From JAXLXE01 sp046328115 (GTDB taxonomy: Bacteria; Chloroflexota; UBA6077; JACCZL01), in NCBI GenBank assembly GCA_046328115.1, contig JAXLXE010000004.1, forward strand, positions 496,001 through 560,000: DNA of 64,000 nucleotides, given 5' to 3'. Each line of letters opens with the position of its first letter. Position 1 is the stretch's first letter. Positions 59,980 to 64,000 of this stretch are shown here, piece after piece. The notes under the pieces were generated by a model, which was not told the origin of the DNA, made no database searches, and was given only the letters and a program-made list of their open reading frames with translations. The translations under genes were made by a program, and so were the position numbers.

Positions 59980-60399
59980 GTGAACGTCTTCTTCGACGTG
60001 GATGGGACCATCGTCGGCAGCTATGACCTGAAGCTCCGGCCATTGGTCCGCGAAGTGTTCGGGCAGATCCTGGCTGATGGCCACGCCATCTACATCTGGT
60101 CAGGCGTGGGGCTGCGCTGGCAGGAGGTAGATCAGCACGGGCTGCGGCCAATGATTCAGACGTGCTTCTGGAAGCCACGATACGACCACCGCGCGCGTCT
60201 TGCCGAGCTTGGCGTCTCGGTGCATCCGGAGTTCGTGGTTGATGACCATCAAGAGGTGGTCGCGGCGTTCGGAGGCGTCACGGTGTACCCGTTTGACTAC
60301 TTCGATGCGCGTGACCGTGAGATGGAGCGAGTGTACGCCGCGATCGTAGCCCGGACGCGCTGTGAAGCTGATTGCCCAACCGCGGGTGACGGGTGTTGA
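59980..60399 (+). CDS. HAD-superfamily phosphatase-like protein
   Basis: 139 residues from a GTG with GGAG upstream. Motif I FFDVDGTIVGS (Asp6 nucleophile, Asp8), YIWSGVGLRW as motif II (Ser), a Lys in CFWKPRYDH and acidic motif EFVVDDHQEVV. A small uncapped HAD hydrolase. Its end overlaps the GTG of the SGNH gene. Confidence 0.82.
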   Translation: MNVFFDVDGTIVGSYDLKLRPLVREVFGQILADGHAIYIWSGVGLRWQEVDQHGLRPMIQTCFWKPRYDHRARLAELGVSVHPEFVVDDHQEVVAAFGGVTVYPFDYFDARDREMERVYAAIVARTRCEADCPTAGDGC

Positions 60400-61712
60400 C
60401 CGGGGCGATGGACCTGACCCTACCGAACGCTGCAGGTAAGGCTGCTCGCGTAAAGCAAGTCATGACCCGATCGGCACTCGTCGTTGCCGGAATCCTCGCG
60501 GCCCTGCTGTTCGCCGAGATCTCGGCCCGATTCCTTCCTCTCCCAGACGTCCGGCGCACGGGCGATGGCGCGGAGCCGCGCGGTGAGCTCTGGGTAGACG
60601 CGGAATGGCGACTCCCGCCACCCCGCGCTTTCCGGCTGGATCCCGTGCTCATGGTGGATCACGAACGCTACTTCCAAACCTTCGTTCCCGTCGCCGAGCA
60701 CGCCGGAAAGCAATTCAAGTTCGCCACGAACGGCTACGGGCTTCGCAGAGACGGCGAAATCTCGATCGAGAAGCCACCGGGCGTGTTCCGCATCCTCGTG
60801 TTGGGTGACTCTCAAACGGACGGTTTGGTGGACAATCAGGAGACGTATTCGGCACGGCTTGAAGCGCGCCTGCACGCACGCAACGTGAACGCCGAAGTAC
60901 TCAATGCCGGCGTCACCGGCTACTCCCCTCAGCAGTCATACCTCTGGTATCGCGAGCGCGGGGCGCAGCTCAGGCCTGACGTCGTGATCCTCGGCCTGTA
61001 CGTGGGCAACGACCTGCTCGATTTGATCGAGAGCAAACTGGACGCCCGCGTGATCGATGACGATCTGGGCCTGCTCAACCCACTGTATCAACCCCTTGAT
61101 TGGATCTCAATCCACTCCAGGCTGGCAAGAATGGCCAGCTACACAATGCGGGATTCCGGGCTCGCGCCAATTCTGGAGGCTCTGGGATATCACCGACCTC
61201 CGCCGGTGGAGCTTGACCGCGTGCTGCGGGTGCTCAAGGACTGCCACGGCTGCTGGCTGCAATCAGGCAAGCAGGCCGTCGTGGCTGGTCAGCGGCCTGA
61301 GGAGACGCGCGCCGCCTTCGGTCGTCTGCGGACTCTGATCGCCGGGCTAGACGCGCGCGTTGCCGCCAACGGCGGGCAGTTGATTTTGCTGCCCATCCCA
61401 ACCAAGAACCAGGTAGAGCCGAGCGATGATCGCGGAAACGTCACCAAGATGCAGCGTATCCTGGAGATGGACGAACGCGGACTGACGTTCGACGATCGTG
61501 TATTCAGTGCCGTGGCCGAGGTGGCCAACGAGAAACGAATCCCGCTCGTTGACGCCCGAGAGGACCTAGCTACTTCCGGACGCGGCGAGCGCGGCTACTA
61601 CCGACGCGACTGGCACCTCAACCCCCGGGGCAACTCCGTGGTGGCGGAGTCTCTGGATCGGTACCTGGCAGCGCACGGAACGCTGGTCATGCGATCGGCG
61701 GCGGCGCAATGA
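60393..61712 (+). CDS. Membrane-anchored SGNH/GDSL hydrolase
   Basis: 439 residues from a GTG overlapping the HAD gene. An ATG at 60408 is an alternative. One N-terminal membrane helix (SALVVAGILAALLFAEISAR), then SGNH blocks: block I VLGDSQTDGLVD (Ser), VLNAGVTGYSPQQ (Gly), LYVGNDLLDLIES (Asn) and the C-terminal catalytic DWHLNPRGNSVVAE (Asp-x-His). Such proteins add or remove acyl groups on surface polysaccharides. Adjacent to a membrane glycosyltransferase, supporting a cell-surface role. Confidence 0.88.
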   Translation: MLTGAMDLTLPNAAGKAARVKQVMTRSALVVAGILAALLFAEISARFLPLPDVRRTGDGAEPRGELWVDAEWRLPPPRAFRLDPVLMVDHERYFQTFVPVAEHAGKQFKFATNGYGLRRDGEISIEKPPGVFRILVLGDSQTDGLVDNQETYSARLEARLHARNVNAEVLNAGVTGYSPQQSYLWYRERGAQLRPDVVILGLYVGNDLLDLIESKLDARVIDDDLGLLNPLYQPLDWISIHSRLARMASYTMRDSGLAPILEALGYHRPPPVELDRVLRVLKDCHGCWLQSGKQAVVAGQRPEETRAAFGRLRTLIAGLDARVAANGGQLILLPIPTKNQVEPSDDRGNVTKMQRILEMDERGLTFDDRVFSAVAEVANEKRIPLVDAREDLATSGRGERGYYRRDWHLNPRGNSVVAESLDRYLAAHGTLVMRSAAAQ

Positions 61713-63383
61713 TCATCTCGGCACGGCCCGGGCGACGAGGTAGCCACGCCACTCGGACGCCTCGATAGCCGCGCCGCTCGAGATCTCGGTGAGCGAATAA
61801 AAGCGCTCAACCAGCGGCACGTTGCCGCGGGCCATGATCAGCAGCCCACCCTGGGGGCCCGACCGGCCGCTCAGGCGGCCGTCGGGCCCGATGTCGACGA
61901 CCTCATAGGGTGTGCCTTCCAGAGACAACCAGGACGCCAGTACGCGGCCAAGCCGCCCTTCAGTCAACGTCCAATCACGATGGAGCGCTCGATCCACTAG
62001 TACAGGCTCGCTTGGACCCCGCTGCGGGGCGAGGGCGGCGAGTGAGGCGATCAAGCTCGCGTTGGTCTGGCCCCGGGCGACCGAGCCCTGCAAATGCGCC
62101 ACCAGCGATACCGTTGAGATGATCGCGATAGTCGCCATCAGTGAGGCCGCGACGCGAACTGGTACGGGCGAGGGGAACGTCCTACCCACCCACAGCACCG
62201 CGGCAGACACAGCGGCGGCCGAAACCGGAATCAGCGGAGCCACGTACCGGCCGTTGTTGGCGAGGGGAAGAAACTGGCCGTGGAATAGCGGCAGCAGCAG
62301 CAGCGTCGTCACCAGGACGAAGGCGGGCAGGATCAGTCCGCGAAGCGCAACGAATGCGATGGCCGCTCCCAGCAAGATCAACCCGGCGCCGGCGGCCGCC
62401 GGCGCGAACCACGGCAGTTGGTTGACGCGGTCATCGATGAGCCCTACCAACTCCGCGCCGAACGCGAACAACAGCCGCCAGAGCCACTCGGGGTAGAGCT
62501 GCGGAGCGAACTGCTCGCCCCGATTGTAGCGGCTCTGCGAAAGCTGAGCCGCCGCGACTGAGGCCAACCCGCCCGTCTGGGCGTTGTGAACCATCAGCGG
62601 GAGCAGCGGGACCAGGAAGGCGACAACGGCCAGATACGTGCCGGGCAACCGCAAGACCCCGGGGTGCCGGGTGAGCACGAACAGTCCCAGACCCACGACG
62701 GGGCCGAGCGCCACCGGATGGCTCTGCAAGGCGACGCCTAGACACAGGCCGGCGAGCGTGAGCGCCCGCCAACTCATGATCCCGTCGCGCACACCGCGCA
62801 TCACCAGCCAGGCTCCGAGCGTGGTAAACAGGGGTGTGGTGCAACCCGACCAGGCGATGTGGCTGTTGACCACTACGTGCACCGGATTCACGATGACGAG
62901 CATCGCGGCCAGCGTCCCGCAAGTACGCGCGGCCCGAACTCCCCATACGCGCGGCACGCATTCACGCGCCAACAGATACGTGGACAGGACGGTCACGGTC
63001 CCGAGCGCCCAGGTGACCAGGCGTGGGCTCCATGGGCTAGGCCCGGCCAGGCCAAAGACCGCGGCCAACAAGTAGTTGAAAAGGGGTCCTATGTACGCGT
63101 CATCATTCGTGAGCGGGCGTGCGCCGTCACGAATGATCCGAAGCGCCACAAGCGCTTCATCGCCTTCGTCGGTGAACACCGGCACCTGCCACAACAAGGG
63201 CAAGCGAACCAATCCCGCCGCGAGCACTAACGCGATGACCAGCAGCAGTTCGCGCCCGTCGCCCAACCAGCCAGGCCGCCGATCTGAAGCTATGCCGTGA
63301 TGCGGGTTATCTGGTGTCAGGAGTACCCCGTCGATGGGCGAACATGCCGCTGCATAACTCCCCGGCGGGCCCGAGTATATCAA
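61713..63383 (-). CDS. GT39/ArnT-like membrane glycosyltransferase
   Basis: 556 residues and some 11-12 membrane helices. The first extracytoplasmic loop has the Asp-Glu motif of PMT/ArnT enzymes (QVPVFTDEGDEALVALRIIR) and NDDAYIGPLFNYLLAAVFGL. The C-terminal part is a soluble domain. Transfers a sugar from a lipid carrier onto a protein or lipid outside the membrane. The first 40 residues look non-conserved, so the true start may be later. Convergent with the SGNH gene, with no gap. Confidence 0.85.
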   Translation of the reverse strand: MIYSGPPGSYAAACSPIDGVLLTPDNPHHGIASDRRPGWLGDGRELLLVIALVLAAGLVRLPLLWQVPVFTDEGDEALVALRIIRDGARPLTNDDAYIGPLFNYLLAAVFGLAGPSPWSPRLVTWALGTVTVLSTYLLARECVPRVWGVRAARTCGTLAAMLVIVNPVHVVVNSHIAWSGCTTPLFTTLGAWLVMRGVRDGIMSWRALTLAGLCLGVALQSHPVALGPVVGLGLFVLTRHPGVLRLPGTYLAVVAFLVPLLPLMVHNAQTGGLASVAAAQLSQSRYNRGEQFAPQLYPEWLWRLLFAFGAELVGLIDDRVNQLPWFAPAAAGAGLILLGAAIAFVALRGLILPAFVLVTTLLLLPLFHGQFLPLANNGRYVAPLIPVSAAAVSAAVLWVGRTFPSPVPVRVAASLMATIAIISTVSLVAHLQGSVARGQTNASLIASLAALAPQRGPSEPVLVDRALHRDWTLTEGRLGRVLASWLSLEGTPYEVVDIGPDGRLSGRSGPQGGLLIMARGNVPLVERFYSLTEISSGAAIEASEWRGYLVARAVPR

Positions 63384-63444
63384 GGGCGCTGTCCCGTCGC
63401 GTCACAACGCCGCTACACCGCGAGACAGGACGATGGCCGCGGGA

Positions 63445-64000
63445 TCATTTCATCGAAACCCGGACGACGGTGCCGCGACGGTCGCCACCCTGATGGCCGT
63501 GGTTCGATACGTACAGATCGCCATCGGGCCCCGTGACGATAGCAGTTGCCTGGTCCAACCCACTGGCAACTGTCTCACGCGTACCGTCAGCGGACACGCA
63601 GATCACCAGCCCCGCGTACTCCAGGACGCACATACGCGACGACCGGTCAAACGCGACACCGATCGGCAGCGCGAATCCGCCGGCTGCTTCACTCGCCTCA
63701 CCGGCAGGGCTCAGACGCGTGATCTTGCCCGGCACGTATTCGGCCACGTAGAGCAGGCCATCGGGCCCCGCGCTGATGCCGGTGAGTGCCCGATCCGAGG
63801 CGGGGTACTCGAGGACCCGGCTGGCTCGCCCGTCGAGCGTGACACGGGTGACCACGTCGTGGTTGCCATCCGTGAGATACAGGTCCTGACCCAGCGCGGC
63901 GAGTCCGTACGGCATGCCCGCCGGCACGTCAGCGCGCGGATCTTCGCGGCGCGCCCGGGCGGGACTGGTCAGGTTGAACCCGGTCAGATCCAGTATCCGC
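63445..64000 (-). CDS. ScyD/ScyE-family propeller (copy 2, cut by window edge)
   Basis: C-terminal part of a protein whose start lies beyond the window. Open to the edge, with REDPRADVPAGMPYGLAALG matching the QDPRADVPGGMPFGMAARG stretch of copy 1 at 56507-57607. Further blades: RALTGISAGPDGLLYVAEYV, ALPIGVAFDRSSRMCVLEYA and ATAIVTGPDGDLYVSNHGHQ. Probably the same function as copy 1. Confidence 0.82.
   Translation of the reverse strand, partial: RILDLTGFNLTSPARARREDPRADVPAGMPYGLAALGQDLYLTDGNHDVVTRVTLDGRASRVLEYPASDRALTGISAGPDGLLYVAEYVPGKITRLSPAGEASEAAGGFALPIGVAFDRSSRMCVLEYAGLVICVSADGTRETVASGLDQATAIVTGPDGDLYVSNHGHQGGDRRGTVVRVSMK

Noticed and set aside
1..64000. tRNA, rRNA, transposase, integrase or attachment sites
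   Set aside because: None found on reading both strands. The toxin island lacks recognisable mobility genes within the window.

Overview
The window is high-GC, gene-dense bacterial chromosome, most likely from an uncultured Chloroflexota lineage (Thermomicrobia-like). This is inferred from the style of the peptide-binding lipoprotein (twin-arginine leader, lipobox, long Ala/Pro/Lys linker), the many luciferase-like and enolase-superfamily enzymes, a class II-type copper nitrite reductase, and frequent GTG/TTG starts. No rRNA, tRNA, CRISPR array, phage or intact insertion sequence was seen.

Layout. 0-4.8 kb: a cytochrome P460-cupredoxin fusion, a NarL-type two-component pair, and a PAS-GGDEF-EAL protein. 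4.9-10.8 kb: a tightly coupled operon of ECF sigma factor, TPR-CHAT protease, S9 peptidase and a small beta-sandwich-like protein. 10.9-12.8 kb: a 31-residue secreted micropeptide gene, an orphan OmpR-type regulator, a small membrane protein and an OsmC-family gene. The OsmC gene has an in-frame TGA exactly where the second catalytic cysteine belongs, followed by a SECIS-like hairpin. This is a strong selenoprotein candidate. 12.8-14.1 kb: decayed DNA. 14.1-19.2 kb: metabolic genes (luciferase-like oxidoreductase, enolase-superfamily enzyme, amidohydrolase, DinB, zinc alcohol dehydrogenase). 19.3-26 kb: a copper/denitrification block (CopD-like, NnrS-like, PCu(A)C, SCO1, cupredoxins, NirK) and a degenerate sensor kinase. 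26-34.4 kb: sugar-acid/catabolic genes, MFS and EamA transporters. 34.4-36.8 kb: an ECF sigma factor with a C-terminal SnoaL-like domain, plus DHFR-like and AHSA1-like proteins.

36.9-48.8 kb is a polymorphic-toxin island, all on the minus strand. A giant Rhs/YD-repeat protein carries a PD-(D/E)XK-like nuclease tip. An in-frame TAG separates its core from the tip, and the tip stop codon overlaps the start of its immunity gene (ATGA). Seven further small genes follow in line: two ComJ (nuclease-inhibitor)-like proteins, a short unknown, an interrupted immunity paralog, a tandem Imm26 protein, a DUF4259 protein and another paralog of the first immunity gene.

49-55.4 kb holds a split oligopeptide ABC transporter and two tandem secreted cysteine-containing paralogs. 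55.4-64 kb holds an ATP-grasp ligase, two ScyD/ScyE-like propellers (one cut by the window edge), a split TPP-dependent decarboxylase coupled to a 3-hydroxyacyl-CoA dehydrogenase, and a HAD/SGNH/glycosyltransferase surface group.

Starts were chosen from Shine-Dalgarno position, overlap with the upstream gene and family length. Family names are recognised by eye from motifs and none was confirmed by search.
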